The notes: a model not told the origin generated them from the letters alone. 52,903 nt of DNA from Cellulomonas uda (GCF_006538705.1 NZ_BJLP01000027.1:1-52903), one strand, 5' to 3'. Counted from the first letter of the stretch, positions 42,214-51,222 are shown. Program-made: numbers and translations.

Positions 42214-43113
42214 ATGACGATCCACAAGGCAGTCATCCCCGCCGCGGGACTGGGTACCCGGTTCCTGCCCGCCACGAAGTCGACGCCCAAGGAGATGCTC
42301 CCGGTCGTCGACAAGCCCGCCATCCAGTACGTCGTCGAGGAGGCCGTCGCGGCCGGTCTCGACGACGTCCTGCTCATCACGGGGCGCTCCAAGCGCACGC
42401 TCGCCGACCACTTCGACGCGGTGCCCGAGCTCGAGGCCGTGCTGGAGGCGAAGGGGGACGCCGAGCGTCTCGCCAAGGTTCGCGAGTCCACCGAGCTCGC
42501 CAACGTGCACTTCGTGCGGCAGGGCCAGCCCAAGGGTCTCGGCCACGCCGTGCTGCAGGCCAAGCGCCACGTGGGCGACGAGCCGTTCGCGGTCCTGCTG
42601 GGCGACGACCTGATCGACGAGCGCGACGACCTGCTCGCGCCGATGCTCGCGCTCCAGGAGCGCCTGGGCGGGTCCGTCATCGCGCTGCTCGAGGTCCCGC
42701 GCGAGCAGATCTCGTCGTACGGCTGCGCCGCGGTCGAGGCGCTGGACGGCGAGGACGCGGACACCGTGCGCATCACGGGCCTCGTCGAGAAGCCCCCGGT
42801 CGACGAGGCGCCGTCGAACCTCGCGATCATCGGCCGCTACGTGCTGCACCCCGCGGTGTTCGAGGTGCTCGAGAACACCGCGCCGGGCCGCGGGGGCGAG
42901 ATCCAGCTGACCGACGCGCTCGCGACGCTCATGGACCTGCCGGCCGAGCAGGGCGGCGGCGTCACCGGCGTCGTGTTCCGCGGCCGCCGCTACGACACGG
43001 GTGACCGGCTGGACTACCTCAAGGCCGTCGTCCGGATCGCGGTGGATCGCCCCGACCTGGGCCCCGACTTCAAGGAGTGGCTCGAGAAGTACGTGGCCGG
43101 CACCACCGCCTGA
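42214..43113 (+). CDS. galU: UTP-glucose-1-phosphate uridylyltransferase
   Basis: 299 aa. Makes UDP-glucose for cell-envelope polysaccharides. The nucleotide-binding loop AAGLGTRFLPATKSTPKEML is at the start, followed by VDKPAIQYVVEEAV, the GDDLIDE metal-binding region, GLVEKP and GGEIQLTDAL. Full length for the family. It starts a co-directional block with moeA/glp, rimJ and the glpR-like gene; a leaderless promoter precedes it. Confidence 0.96.
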   Translation: MTIHKAVIPAAGLGTRFLPATKSTPKEMLPVVDKPAIQYVVEEAVAAGLDDVLLITGRSKRTLADHFDAVPELEAVLEAKGDAERLAKVRESTELANVHFVRQGQPKGLGHAVLQAKRHVGDEPFAVLLGDDLIDERDDLLAPMLALQERLGGSVIALLEVPREQISSYGCAAVEALDGEDADTVRITGLVEKPPVDEAPSNLAIIGRYVLHPAVFEVLENTAPGRGGEIQLTDALATLMDLPAEQGGGVTGVVFRGRRYDTGDRLDYLKAVVRIAVDRPDLGPDFKEWLEKYVAGTTA

Positions 43114-43151
43114 CGCGCGGTGCCGGGCCGGATGCGCGGCACAATGCCGCC

Positions 43152-44387
43152 ATGAGATCGGTCCAGGACCACCTGGCGGCCGTGCTCGCTGCCGTCGGGC
43201 CGGTCGCCCCGCTCGACGTGGCGCTGCACGACGCAGTGGGATGCATCCTCGCGCGTGACCTCGTCGCGACCCGGGACGTGCCCGCGACCGCGCTGGCCGC
43301 GCGTGACGGCTACGCGGTCGCGGCGCACGAGACCGCGGCGGCGGGGCTCGACACGCCGCTGACGCTGCCCGTCGCGCACGACGTGCTGCCCGGTGCGCCC
43401 GCGGGCGTGCGGCTCGCGCCCGGTCAGGCGGTGCGCATCGCCTCGGGCGGCGCGCTCCCGCTCGGTGCGGACGCGGTCGTCCCGCTCGAGGAGACCGACC
43501 GCGGTGCGGTGCGGTTCGCGCTGCAGCGCCCGGCGGTCGCGGGCCAGCACGTGCGGCCCGTGGGCGCCGACGTGCGCACCGGTGAGGTGGTGCTCGCCGC
43601 GGGCACGCGCCTGGGGGCGCGCCAGCTCGCGCTCGCGGCCACGCTCGGGCACGGTCGGCTGCACGTGCACCCGACGCCGCGCGTCGTGCTGCTGTCGGTG
43701 GGCGACGAGCTCGTCGAGCCCGGTACGTCGCGCCAGCGCGAGGGTGCGGTGTTCGAGACCGACGGGCACGCGCTCGAGGCGGCGGTCCGCGATGCGGGGG
43801 CGACGCCCGTGCGCGTCGGGATCCTGCCCGACGACCGCGGCACGCTGCGCGAGGCGCTCGACGACCAGCTGGTGCGCGCGGACCTCGTCGTGATCACGGG
43901 CGGTCTGTCCGAGCTCGTCGGCGACACCGTGAAGGACGTGCTCGCGACCCTCGGGACCGTGCGGCTCGACCACGTCGCGATGACCCCCGGCCTGCGGCAC
44001 GGGTTCGGGACGGTCGGCAGCGACCTCGGGGCCGACCGGACGGTGCCGATCTTCGCGCTGCAGGGCGACCCCGTGGCCGCGCAGGTGTCGTTCGAGGTGT
44101 TCGTGCGGCCCGCGCTGCGCGCGATGGGCGGCCACGCCGAGCTGTACCGGCCGAGCGTCACCGCCCGTGCGACGCACGGCTGGACGTCGCCCGCGGGGCT
44201 GCGGCAGTTCGTGCCCGCGACCGTGCTCGGCTCGCCCGAGGAGGGCTACCGCGCGACGCCGCTCGGGGACCCGACCGCACCCACCGTCAGCGCGCTCGCG
44301 CACGCCAACGCGCTCGCGGTCGTCGGCGAGCACGACACGGGCGTGCAGCCCGGGCAGGTCGTGCACTGCCTGGTCCTGGAGGGCTGA
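43152..44387 (+). CDS. MoeA/gephyrin-like protein (Glp candidate)
   Basis: 411 aa with the full MoeA fold: N-terminal domains (SVQDHLAAVLAAV...DVPATALAARDGYAV), the MoCF/MogA-like domain (VVLLSVGDELVEPG...VVITGGLSELVGDTVKDVL) and the C-terminal beta-barrel with LQGDPVAAQVSFEVFVRP. Two family signatures differ from typical MoeA: MDGYAV is RDGYAV, and GGVSxGxxD is GGLSELVGD. With galU before it and rimJ and a glpR-like membrane gene after it, this fits the gephyrin-like divisome protein Glp of corynebacteria better than a molybdopterin molybdotransferase. No other Mo-cofactor gene is in the window. Confidence 0.85.
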   Translation: MRSVQDHLAAVLAAVGPVAPLDVALHDAVGCILARDLVATRDVPATALAARDGYAVAAHETAAAGLDTPLTLPVAHDVLPGAPAGVRLAPGQAVRIASGGALPLGADAVVPLEETDRGAVRFALQRPAVAGQHVRPVGADVRTGEVVLAAGTRLGARQLALAATLGHGRLHVHPTPRVVLLSVGDELVEPGTSRQREGAVFETDGHALEAAVRDAGATPVRVGILPDDRGTLREALDDQLVRADLVVITGGLSELVGDTVKDVLATLGTVRLDHVAMTPGLRHGFGTVGSDLGADRTVPIFALQGDPVAAQVSFEVFVRPALRAMGGHAELYRPSVTARATHGWTSPAGLRQFVPATVLGSPEEGYRATPLGDPTAPTVSALAHANALAVVGEHDTGVQPGQVVHCLVLEG

Positions 44388-44989
44388 TGGCGCGCGGCTG
44401 GCCCGCCGTCCTCGAGGACGGCCCGGTGCGTCTGCGGCCCCTGCGGCGTCGGGACGCGACCGCGTGGCTCGCGCTGCGCGCCCGCAACGTCGCGTGGCTC
44501 GAACCCTGGGACGCGACGTCACCGGTGCCCGTGGAGGGGCCGCGGCCCACGTTCGCGCAGTTCGTGCGCACGCTGTCCGCGCAGGCCCGCGCGGGGGTGA
44601 GCCTGCCGTTCGCGATCGATCACGAGGGCGAGCTCGTCGGTCAGGTCACGGTCTCGTCGATCACGTACGGCTCGCTGCGCTCGGGGGCGATCGGCTACTG
44701 GATCTCGGAGCACGTGGCGGGCCGCGGCATCATGCCGGTCGCGGTCGCGCTCGCCACCGACCACTGCTTCACCGAGCTGGGGCTGCACCGCATCGAGGTG
44801 AACATCCGGCCGGAGAACGGCCCGTCGCTGCGCGTCGTCGAGAAGCTGGGGCTGCGCGACGAGGGCGTGCGCGAACGGTTCCTGCACATCGGCGACGAGT
44901 GGTGCGACCACCGCACGTTCGCGCTCACCGTCGAGGAGGTCCCGCACGGGCTCCTCGCGCGCTACCGGGCGCAGCACCCGGCCCCCTGA
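44387..44989 (+). CDS. rimJ: GNAT acetyltransferase, RimJ/RimL type
   Basis: 200 aa. Transfers acetyl from acetyl-CoA to a protein N-terminus, in the family to ribosomal proteins. Features are VRLRPLRRRDATAWLALRAR near the start, the acetyl-CoA-binding beta4-alpha3 region (IGYWISEHVAGRGIMPVAVA) and INIRPEN-like VNIRPENGPSLRVVEKLGLR. The ATG overlaps the previous stop by one base (TGATG), so it is translationally coupled to the MoeA/Glp gene. Confidence 0.9.
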   Translation: MARGWPAVLEDGPVRLRPLRRRDATAWLALRARNVAWLEPWDATSPVPVEGPRPTFAQFVRTLSAQARAGVSLPFAIDHEGELVGQVTVSSITYGSLRSGAIGYWISEHVAGRGIMPVAVALATDHCFTELGLHRIEVNIRPENGPSLRVVEKLGLRDEGVRERFLHIGDEWCDHRTFALTVEEVPHGLLARYRAQHPAP

Positions 44990-45044
44990 GCGCGATTCGG
45001 CTCGACACGCCGGACAGTTGCCCCGAGAGGGGGACGTCGCGCCC

Positions 45045-45050
45045 TACCGT
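45045..45050 (+). promoter_or_regulatory. -10 box, leaderless promoter
   Basis: TACCGT ends 6 nt before the GTG at 45057. Confidence 0.5.
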
Positions 45051-45056
45051 CGGTCC

Positions 45057-46058
45057 GTGAAGGATCTCACCGGCTGGCTCGCGCTCGCGCTGGTCGGCCT
45101 GTGGGTGGGTTACCTGGTGCCGCACAAGCTGCGGTACCGGCAGCAGCTGGTGGAGTCCCGCGTCGACGACCGGTTCTCCGACGCGCTGCGCGTGGTCGCG
45201 GTGAGCGACCGACCGGCTCGCGACCGGGCGCAGGCGGCGGTGAACCCCGGCGACTGCAGGCCTGCCGGCACGTCGGGGTTGCTGACCCCCGGCAGAGGGG
45301 TGCTCGTGGCAGCGACGAGCTCCGCGACAGGAGGCAGGACCATGGACCGACCGACGGCGCAGCACGACCGACTGACCGCCGAGGTGGCACGCCGGACCGC
45401 GCAGGCGCGGGCCCAGCACGCCGCCGCGGTCGCACGCCGCGGTGCGGCTGCGCGTCGGCGGGGGCTGCTCGCGTCCGGCCTCGCGGTGCTCACCGTCGTG
45501 GGCGCGGTCGTCGCGCTCGCCGCGCCCGCCGTCACGTGGGTCGCGGGCGCCGTCCCCGGTGCCCTGCTCGCCGCGGTCGTGGTGCTCGGCCGTCGGGCCG
45601 TGGTCGCCGGCCGTGCCGCCGACGCCGCGTTCGCCGCGCGCATGGAGCAGGCGGCGCGCGACGCGCACGAGGCCCGTGCCCGCGCCGCGCGCGCCGTGAC
45701 CGGTGCGCAGCGCGTCGTCCAGCCGACCGTCACCGGCCATGCCGTGCGCCCGTCGGACACCCCCACGCAGATGATCGCGCGCGTCACCGCGGCCGGCGAC
45801 GAGTCCTGGTCGCCCGTGCCGCTGCCGCGCCCGACGTACGCGCTCAAGGCCGAGGCGCCGCGCCGGGAGCCCGTCCCGCTGACGAACCTCGAGGGCTCGA
45901 CGTCGGCCTCCGCGGTGCGTGCCCCGCAGGAGACAGCCGACGAGCAGGCGGAGGCGGTGCCCGCCGCGACCGTGCCGGCCGCGGTCACCACGCCGACGAC
46001 GACCGGCTCGATCGACCTCGACGCGATCCTGGCCCGCCGCCGCGCGTCGGGGCAGTGA
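45057..46058 (+). CDS. GlpR-like membrane protein, 333 aa
   Basis: One N-terminal membrane helix (LTGWLALALVGLWVGYLVP) followed by HKLRYRQQLVESRVDDRFSD, a cytoplasmic stretch, then two adjacent membrane helices (LLASGLAVLTVVGAVVALAA and the next VAGAVPGALLAAVVVLG) and a long cytoplasmic tail ending SIDLDAILARRRA. The position after galU-glp-rimJ and the topology match the membrane receptor of Glp (GlpR) described in corynebacteria, which links Glp to the divisome. Its own promoter (TACCGT, 6 nt before the GTG) suggests independent expression. The assignment rests on synteny and topology. Confidence 0.75.
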   Translation: MKDLTGWLALALVGLWVGYLVPHKLRYRQQLVESRVDDRFSDALRVVAVSDRPARDRAQAAVNPGDCRPAGTSGLLTPGRGVLVAATSSATGGRTMDRPTAQHDRLTAEVARRTAQARAQHAAAVARRGAAARRRGLLASGLAVLTVVGAVVALAAPAVTWVAGAVPGALLAAVVVLGRRAVVAGRAADAAFAARMEQAARDAHEARARAARAVTGAQRVVQPTVTGHAVRPSDTPTQMIARVTAAGDESWSPVPLPRPTYALKAEAPRREPVPLTNLEGSTSASAVRAPQETADEQAEAVPAATVPAAVTTPTTTGSIDLDAILARRRASGQ

Positions 46059-46142
46059 TCCGGCGCCGCGGCGTCGTGCAGGTCACGCGGCCTCGGTTTT
46101 TCTCGACCGGCCTGCAGGGTGCTAGTCTGTAGCCCGCTTCAA

Positions 46143-46217
<75 letters not shown>

Positions 46218-46222
46218 GATGT

Positions 46223-46261
46223 GATGCCGCGGGACATCGTTCATAGATGTCCCGCGGCATC
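46223..46261 (+). terminator. Hairpin after tRNA-Ala
   Basis: GATGCCGCGGGACAT and ATGTCCCGCGGCATC, a perfect 15-bp stem with loop CGTTCATAG. The loop sequence CATCGTTCATAG is repeated directly after the stem (46258-46269). Confidence 0.7.
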
Positions 46262-46273
46262 GTTCATAGCGCA

Positions 46274-46296
46274 GAGCCCGGCCGTCGGCCGGGCTC
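46274..46296 (+). terminator. Second hairpin after tRNA-Ala
   Basis: GAGCCCGGCC-GTC-GGCCGGGCTC, a 10-bp stem with a 3-nt loop followed by TCGTTCGTC. It backs up the first hairpin. Confidence 0.7.
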
Positions 46297-46535
46297 TCGT
46301 TCGTCGTGGCGCCAGTGGGCGCGGTCGGGGTCGACGGTGCAGGTGGCCAGGGTCTCGCTGCCGCGGGCTGGGCCGAACGGGTGAGTTGCCTGGGGCAGTT
46401 AACTTCGTCGGAACCTGAGCGGCACCCGCGTGACCTGCGGGAAACGCGACCGGAACCGGAGCGCGTACGGCGATTCGTAGCGTCGGCACCGCCTCGTCAC
46501 CCCCCGGGCGAGGACCCCGAACGCAAAGGACACTC
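46297..46535. promoter_or_regulatory. Upstream region of the large hydrolase gene
   Basis: Noncoding. A TAGCGT -10-like box lies near 46478 and would give a leader of about 50 nt. CCCGCG/CTGCGGG around 46428-46442 could form a small hairpin. No riboswitch recognised. Confidence 0.3.
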
Positions 46536-49500
46536 GTGCGCATCCCGAACCGCTCGAGTCGGCTCACGGCGGTAGCACTCGCCGTCGCGCTGACCGCAGG
46601 CACCCTCGCCACCGCCACGTCCGCGGCGGCCGCCCCCACCTCCTCGACCGACTCCACCGTCGCGTCCGGTGACGGCTGGACCGTCACCGACCTCGGTGGC
46701 ATGTACCAGGTGACGCTCGACCTCGACCGCCCCCTCGAGGTCCGCAGCGACGCCCCGACGATCGTCGTCGACGGCAAGGCCGTCGGGCTCGCCACGGAGT
46801 CGGCGACCGGGCGCACGCTCACGGCCCTCACCGACGACCCGTCCGTCCTCGACGCCAAGGACGTGGCGGCCGGCTGGTTCAGCGACGCCGGCACCACGTC
46901 GGCCGCGCCGGCGGACGTCGCGCCCGCGCCCGAGCCCGGCGACATCGAGGACGCGCCCGAGGGCACGCCCGACCCGTCGGTGCCGGGGGAGTACTCGTAC
47001 ACCAAGGCGCTCTACTCGTTCGGCAACCAGGCGATCGAGCTCGCCGGCATCGGCGGCATCCGCGGTGAGGTCGAGGGCAAGGTCTACCTGCCCGACACCG
47101 ACGGCGAGGCGCCCGTCGTGCTGTTCCTGCACGGCCGGCACACCTCGTGCAACGGCGCCGGCAGCAACCCCGCCCGCTGGCCCTGCCTCCCGACGCAGAC
47201 CAACATCCCGAGCTACGCGGGCTACGACGGCGCCGCCGAGGCGCTCGCGAGCCACGGCTACGCGGTCATCTCCATCGGCGCCAACGCGATCAACTCGAAC
47301 GACAACCAGCTCGCGCTCGACTACGGCGCCCAGGCGCGCGGCCAGCTGATCCTCGACACGCTCTCGATCTTCGAGGACGCGAACGAGGGCGTCTCGACCA
47401 CGCTCTACGACGCGCAGACGGACACCGAGGTCACCCTCGCCGACGCGCTGTCCGGCAACGCGGGCCTGCCCGCCGCCGGTCTGGACGACGAGATCACCGA
47501 GATCACGCCGGCGGACCTCGTCGGCCGTCTGGACTTCTCGCGCATCGGCCTCATGGGCCACTCGCGCGGTGGTGAGGGCGTCACGTCCGCGGCGACGCTC
47601 AACGCGGCGCTCGACGACCCGTTCGACATCGTGTCGATCCTCCCGCTCGCCCCGGTCGACTTCGGCCGCATGACGACGCCGGACATCCCGACGATGCTGC
47701 TGCTGCCCTACTGCGACGGTGACGTCTCGAGCCAGCAGGGCCAGCACATGAACGACGACTCGCGCTACGCGTTCGACGACGACGTGCTCCGCACGGACGT
47801 GTGGGTCATGGGTGCGAACCACAACTTCTTCAACACGGTCTGGACGCCGTCGAAGTACGCCCTGTCGACGTCCGACGACTGGTCGGGCACCAACGCCACC
47901 TCGGCCCGCTCGACCGACTCGGTCTGCGGCACGACGGGCGCGGCGGTCGACACGACCATCCGCCTCACCGACGACGAGCAGTACGACACGGGCACGACGC
48001 TCATGGCCGGCTGGTTCCGCCTGACGGTCGGTGGCGAGGACGAGTTCCTGCCGATGTTCGACGGCTCGGGTGCGAAGGTCGACTCGATCGCCGACTTCGA
48101 CGTCCGCGTCTCGGCGACGCAGCCCGCGTCCGCCCGTGCGGACATCGCGCGGTTCACGACGACGGGCGCGGCCCGCACCTACGGCACGGCCACGGCCACG
48201 CTGTGCGCGTCGATGTCCGGCCGCACGGTCCCGCAGGTCCTGCCGTACTGCTCGACGACCCTGGCCTCGGCGCAGCTGCCGCACTGGACCTCGGTCCGCT
48301 TCGGCGGTGACGTCCCCGCGAGCCCGATGACCCGCGTGCAGTGGACGAGCGGCACCGGTCAGGTCCGCGTGTCGGTCCCGCGCTCGGCGCGTGACGCCTC
48401 GTCGTACGAGTTCCTGACGGTCAAGGCGTCGCCGGACGAGTCGGTCGCCTACGGCGCCGGCACGGACCTGACGGTCACGCTCGTCGACGGCCACGGTGCG
48501 ACGTTCGCGACCAAGGTCTCCGACCTCAACCCGAACGCCCTGGTCCGCCTGCCGCAGAGCACGCAGAACTCCACGACGCTCGGCAAGATCGTCCTGCACG
48601 AGGTCCGGCTCCCGCTGGAGTCGGTCACGGGCATCGACCTCACCGACGTCCGCGAGGTGCGGTTCACGGCCGCGGTCGGCCTCGGCGGCGCGGTCAGCGG
48701 CGGCGTCTACCTCACGGACCTCGCGTTCGCGTCGTCCGCGCTCGGCACGGCCGCGCCCACCACGACCGTCTCGGTCGGCACGGCGCCGGTGCGCGTCGAG
48801 GAGGGCTCCGGCCCCGACGAGGTGCTCGTCCCGGTCCGTCTGTCGCAGCCCGCGACGACGCCCGTCACCGCGTACCTCTCGGTGATCGGCGGCACGACGG
48901 CCACCGCCAAGGCCGGCATGCAGATGCGCAAGGTCGTCTTCGCCCCGGGTCAGGTCTGCACCACGGTGCCGGTCGCGACCTACGGCGACGGCGACGCCAG
49001 CGCGGCCGCGACGACGTCGTACACCATCTCGGTGACGAACACGAGCAACGCCGTGATGGGCAGCGACGCGTTCGCCCCGCTCGTCGTCCGTGAGGACGAC
49101 GGCGTGACCAGCGGCACCCCCGCCGCCGCGTTCGGCGTGCAGGGTGACCCGTGCGCCGAGCTGACCGCGCAGGGCGTCGTGACGCCGGGTGCGGCCACGG
49201 TGGCCCCGGGCGGCACGCTCGAGGTCGCGGCGAGCGGCTTCCGCTCCGGTGAGTCGGTGCTCTGGTCGCTCGGCGGCTCGGTGCTCGGCTCGGCCGACGC
49301 GGCCGCGGACGGCACGACCGCCACGGCCTTCGAGATCCCCGCGGACGCCACGCTCGGCGCGGCGGACCTCGTCGCGGTCGGTGCGGGCTCCGGCATCGCC
49401 GGGACCGCGTCGGTCAAGGTGCTGGCCCCGACGGTCACGTCGCTCACGGTCCAGCCCGAGGCCCCGACGGCCCTCGAGACGGTGACCCTCACGGCCACGG

Positions 49501-50294
49501 TCGAGGGCGTCGACACCGCGGGTGAGGTCACGTTCACCGACGGCACGACGGTGCTCGGCACCACCGAGGTCGTCGAGAACCGTGCGGTGCTCGAGGTGCC
49601 GGGCCTGACCGCCGGCGCGCACTCGGTCACGGCGGCGTTCGGCGAGACGGCCACGGCCGCGGGCTCGTCGTCGGAGCCGGTGTCCGTCACGGTCGCCAAG
49701 CGCGGCACGACCGCCGTCGTCACGGCGCCGGCCCGGGTCACGGTGGGCGGCAAGGTCACGGGCAAGGTCACCGTCAAGGGCGGCTCCGCCACGGTGCGGG
49801 CGACCGGCAAGGTCACCGTCCAGACCAAGCGCGGCTCGGGCGCGTGGACCACGGTCACCTCGGCGACCGTGAGCAACGGGACGGCGAGCTGGTCGTTCAC
49901 CGCCCCGGCCACCGCGACGACCCTGTCGGTGCGTGCGGTCTACGCCGGTGACGCCGTCTACACGGGCTCGACGTCCGCGTCGGCCACGGTCACCGTCGCC
50001 AAGAAGGCGACGACGACCACCGTCTCGGCGCCCGCCACGGGCAAGGTCGGCACCCCGGTGGCCTTCACCGCGAAGGTCGCCCCGGGCGACGCGACCGGCA
50101 AGGCCCAGGTGTGGACCAAGGTCGGCACGGCGGACTGGAAGCTCGTGCGCACCGTCGCGGTGGGCGCGAACGGCACGGTGTCGTCCTCGGTCACGCCGAC
50201 GTCGACGGCCACGCTCCACGTCAAGGTCGTCTACACGGGCAGCGGCTCGCACGCCACGAGCACCGGCACCGACACGGTGACGGTCTCCCGATGA
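46536..50294 (+). CDS. Secreted alpha/beta hydrolase with Ig-like repeats, 1252 aa
   Basis: The signal peptide ends after SAAAAP (about residue 34). A beta-rich N-terminal region (about 40-165) precedes an alpha/beta-hydrolase domain (about 165-440): oxyanion-type LFLHGRH (about 195), nucleophile elbow GHSRGG with Ser343, acid LLPYCDGD (Asp about 394) and MGANHNFF (His429). Then come further beta domains, one with a Calx-beta look (VRVEEGSGPDEVLVPVRLS), and at least three bacterial Ig-like repeats (for example VTLTATVEGVDTAGEVTFTD; TVQTKRGSGAWTTVTSATVS). Three C-terminal repeats are rich in Thr, Val and Lys. Probably an extracellular esterase or polymer hydrolase. The GTG is set by AAAGGA 7 nt upstream. 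Confidence 0.85.
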   Translation: MRIPNRSSRLTAVALAVALTAGTLATATSAAAAPTSSTDSTVASGDGWTVTDLGGMYQVTLDLDRPLEVRSDAPTIVVDGKAVGLATESATGRTLTALTDDPSVLDAKDVAAGWFSDAGTTSAAPADVAPAPEPGDIEDAPEGTPDPSVPGEYSYTKALYSFGNQAIELAGIGGIRGEVEGKVYLPDTDGEAPVVLFLHGRHTSCNGAGSNPARWPCLPTQTNIPSYAGYDGAAEALASHGYAVISIGANAINSNDNQLALDYGAQARGQLILDTLSIFEDANEGVSTTLYDAQTDTEVTLADALSGNAGLPAAGLDDEITEITPADLVGRLDFSRIGLMGHSRGGEGVTSAATLNAALDDPFDIVSILPLAPVDFGRMTTPDIPTMLLLPYCDGDVSSQQGQHMNDDSRYAFDDDVLRTDVWVMGANHNFFNTVWTPSKYALSTSDDWSGTNATSARSTDSVCGTTGAAVDTTIRLTDDEQYDTGTTLMAGWFRLTVGGEDEFLPMFDGSGAKVDSIADFDVRVSATQPASARADIARFTTTGAARTYGTATATLCASMSGRTVPQVLPYCSTTLASAQLPHWTSVRFGGDVPASPMTRVQWTSGTGQVRVSVPRSARDASSYEFLTVKASPDESVAYGAGTDLTVTLVDGHGATFATKVSDLNPNALVRLPQSTQNSTTLGKIVLHEVRLPLESVTGIDLTDVREVRFTAAVGLGGAVSGGVYLTDLAFASSALGTAAPTTTVSVGTAPVRVEEGSGPDEVLVPVRLSQPATTPVTAYLSVIGGTTATAKAGMQMRKVVFAPGQVCTTVPVATYGDGDASAAATTSYTISVTNTSNAVMGSDAFAPLVVREDDGVTSGTPAAAFGVQGDPCAELTAQGVVTPGAATVAPGGTLEVAASGFRSGESVLWSLGGSVLGSADAAADGTTATAFEIPADATLGAADLVAVGAGSGIAGTASVKVLAPTVTSLTVQPEAPTALETVTLTATVEGVDTAGEVTFTDGTTVLGTTEVVENRAVLEVPGLTAGAHSVTAAFGETATAAGSSSEPVSVTVAKRGTTAVVTAPARVTVGGKVTGKVTVKGGSATVRATGKVTVQTKRGSGAWTTVTSATVSNGTASWSFTAPATATTLSVRAVYAGDAVYTGSTSASATVTVAKKATTTTVSAPATGKVGTPVAFTAKVAPGDATGKAQVWTKVGTADWKLVRTVAVGANGTVSSSVTPTSTATLHVKVVYTGSGSHATSTGTDTVTVSR

Positions 50295-50355
50295 CGACGA
50301 GGTGAGCACGGTGAGCACGAGGTGAGCCAGGCAGGCGCCTGACGCACCAGCACCA

Positions 50356-50393
50356 CGACGAGGCCCCGGTTCCCCCGAGCCGGGGCCTCGTCG
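50356..50393. terminator. Terminator between convergent genes
   Basis: CGACGAGGCCCCGG and CCGGGGCCTCGTCG, a 14-bp stem with loop TTCCCCCGAG, serving the hydrolase gene and possibly the leftward gene ending at 50454. Confidence 0.85.
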
Positions 50394-50453
50394 CGTGCGG
50401 ACGCGGCCGCCCCCTGCTCAGCCGCGTCCCGATGTCCGCAGGGGGGCGGGGTC

Positions 50454-50966
50454 TCAGGCGCTCCGCTGCGACGGGCAGGACCCGCCGCACAGGAACGGGG
50501 CGACCGTGTACTGCGCGCCGACGTCGCCGCGCAGCAGCCAGGTCAGGACGAGCGCGGGCGCGGTGCGCGCGGTGTGCCGCCACTGCGCCCCGACGCGCAG
50601 CACGGGCGCGTGCCCGCAGCGTCGGGTGACGCGCGACAGCACCGTCACGGCGGCGGCAGGGTCGGGGCCGGCGCCCACCTGGTGCGTGCCCTGGTCGCCC
50701 GTGAGCTCGACGAGGAAGCACGCGCCGTCACCCTTGACGGCGCGCACGACCTGCGCGATGCGCGTGTCGGTGACCTCGAGCGTGACGACCAGGGCGTGAC
50801 CGGCCTCGAGCTTGACGAGGTGCTCGCCGAGCGCGGCGGCCGGCAGGGGCGACCAGCGGTCGGGAGCGGAGGCGGACATGACGAGCAGCTCTCGAGCGGG
50901 CTCGCGGGAGGACCAGGCGGTCGGGACGGTGTCGGGCACGGTGGCCCGTGCGGTGGGGCGGTGCAC
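50454..50966 (-). CDS. Hypothetical protein, 170 aa
   Basis: Unrecognised. The GTG at 50966 is supported by AAGGAG 6 nt upstream; a later ATG (50879) would remove 29 residues. The N-terminal part is Ala/Pro/Arg-rich. The body has beta-type stretches (EAGHALVVTLEVTDTRIAQV, ACFLVELTGDQGTHQVG) and a C-terminal region with several Cys (CGHAP, LCGGSCPSQ), perhaps disulfide or metal-binding. No signal peptide or membrane helix seen. Alone on its strand. Confidence 0.6.
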   Translation of the reverse strand: MHRPTARATVPDTVPTAWSSREPARELLVMSASAPDRWSPLPAAALGEHLVKLEAGHALVVTLEVTDTRIAQVVRAVKGDGACFLVELTGDQGTHQVGAGPDPAAAVTVLSRVTRRCGHAPVLRVGAQWRHTARTAPALVLTWLLRGDVGAQYTVAPFLCGGSCPSQRSA

Positions 50967-51045
50967 GGGAGGCTCCTTCGGTCACGGCTGCGGTGCGGAC
51001 GGTCCGACGGGCACCGCAGCCGGGTGCCGGTCGGTGTGGGCGGCG

Positions 51046-51222
51046 CTACGACGTCGAGCGCGCCGGTGTGCGGGTGCGCGTTCCTGCCCCGCGCAGGGCG
51101 AGGGTCACGCGTTGGTCGAGCGGGAGGCTCGCGAGGGCACGGCGTTGGAGGTAGGCGGCGCGGCGGACCGCGCGGAGGTCGGCGGCGTGCCGGGCCGCCT
51201 CAGCCCTGGTCGAGGGGCTCAC
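51046..51222 (-). CDS. Small Arg/Ala-rich protein, 58 aa
   Basis: It begins with a GTG inside the end of the HAAS-like gene (23-base overlap) and encodes STRAEAARHAADLRAVRRAA, then LQRRALASLPLDQRVTLALR, a likely helical hairpin. Overlap and phase suggest the third gene of the PadR-HAAS operon. No family recognised; it could be a non-coding extension. Confidence 0.4.
   Translation of the reverse strand: MSPSTRAEAARHAADLRAVRRAAYLQRRALASLPLDQRVTLALRGAGTRTRTPARSTS

Noticed and set aside
43152..44387. Assignment as a molybdenum-cofactor enzyme MoeA
   Set aside because: Signature changes and gene order favour the Glp-type division protein, and no Mo-cofactor genes are nearby; kept only as an alternative.
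46497..50318. Open reverse-strand frame of 1273 codons opposite the hydrolase gene
   Set aside because: Arg/Asp/Gly/Val repeat-like shadow with no protein-like features; the forward strand has a signal peptide and catalytic triad.
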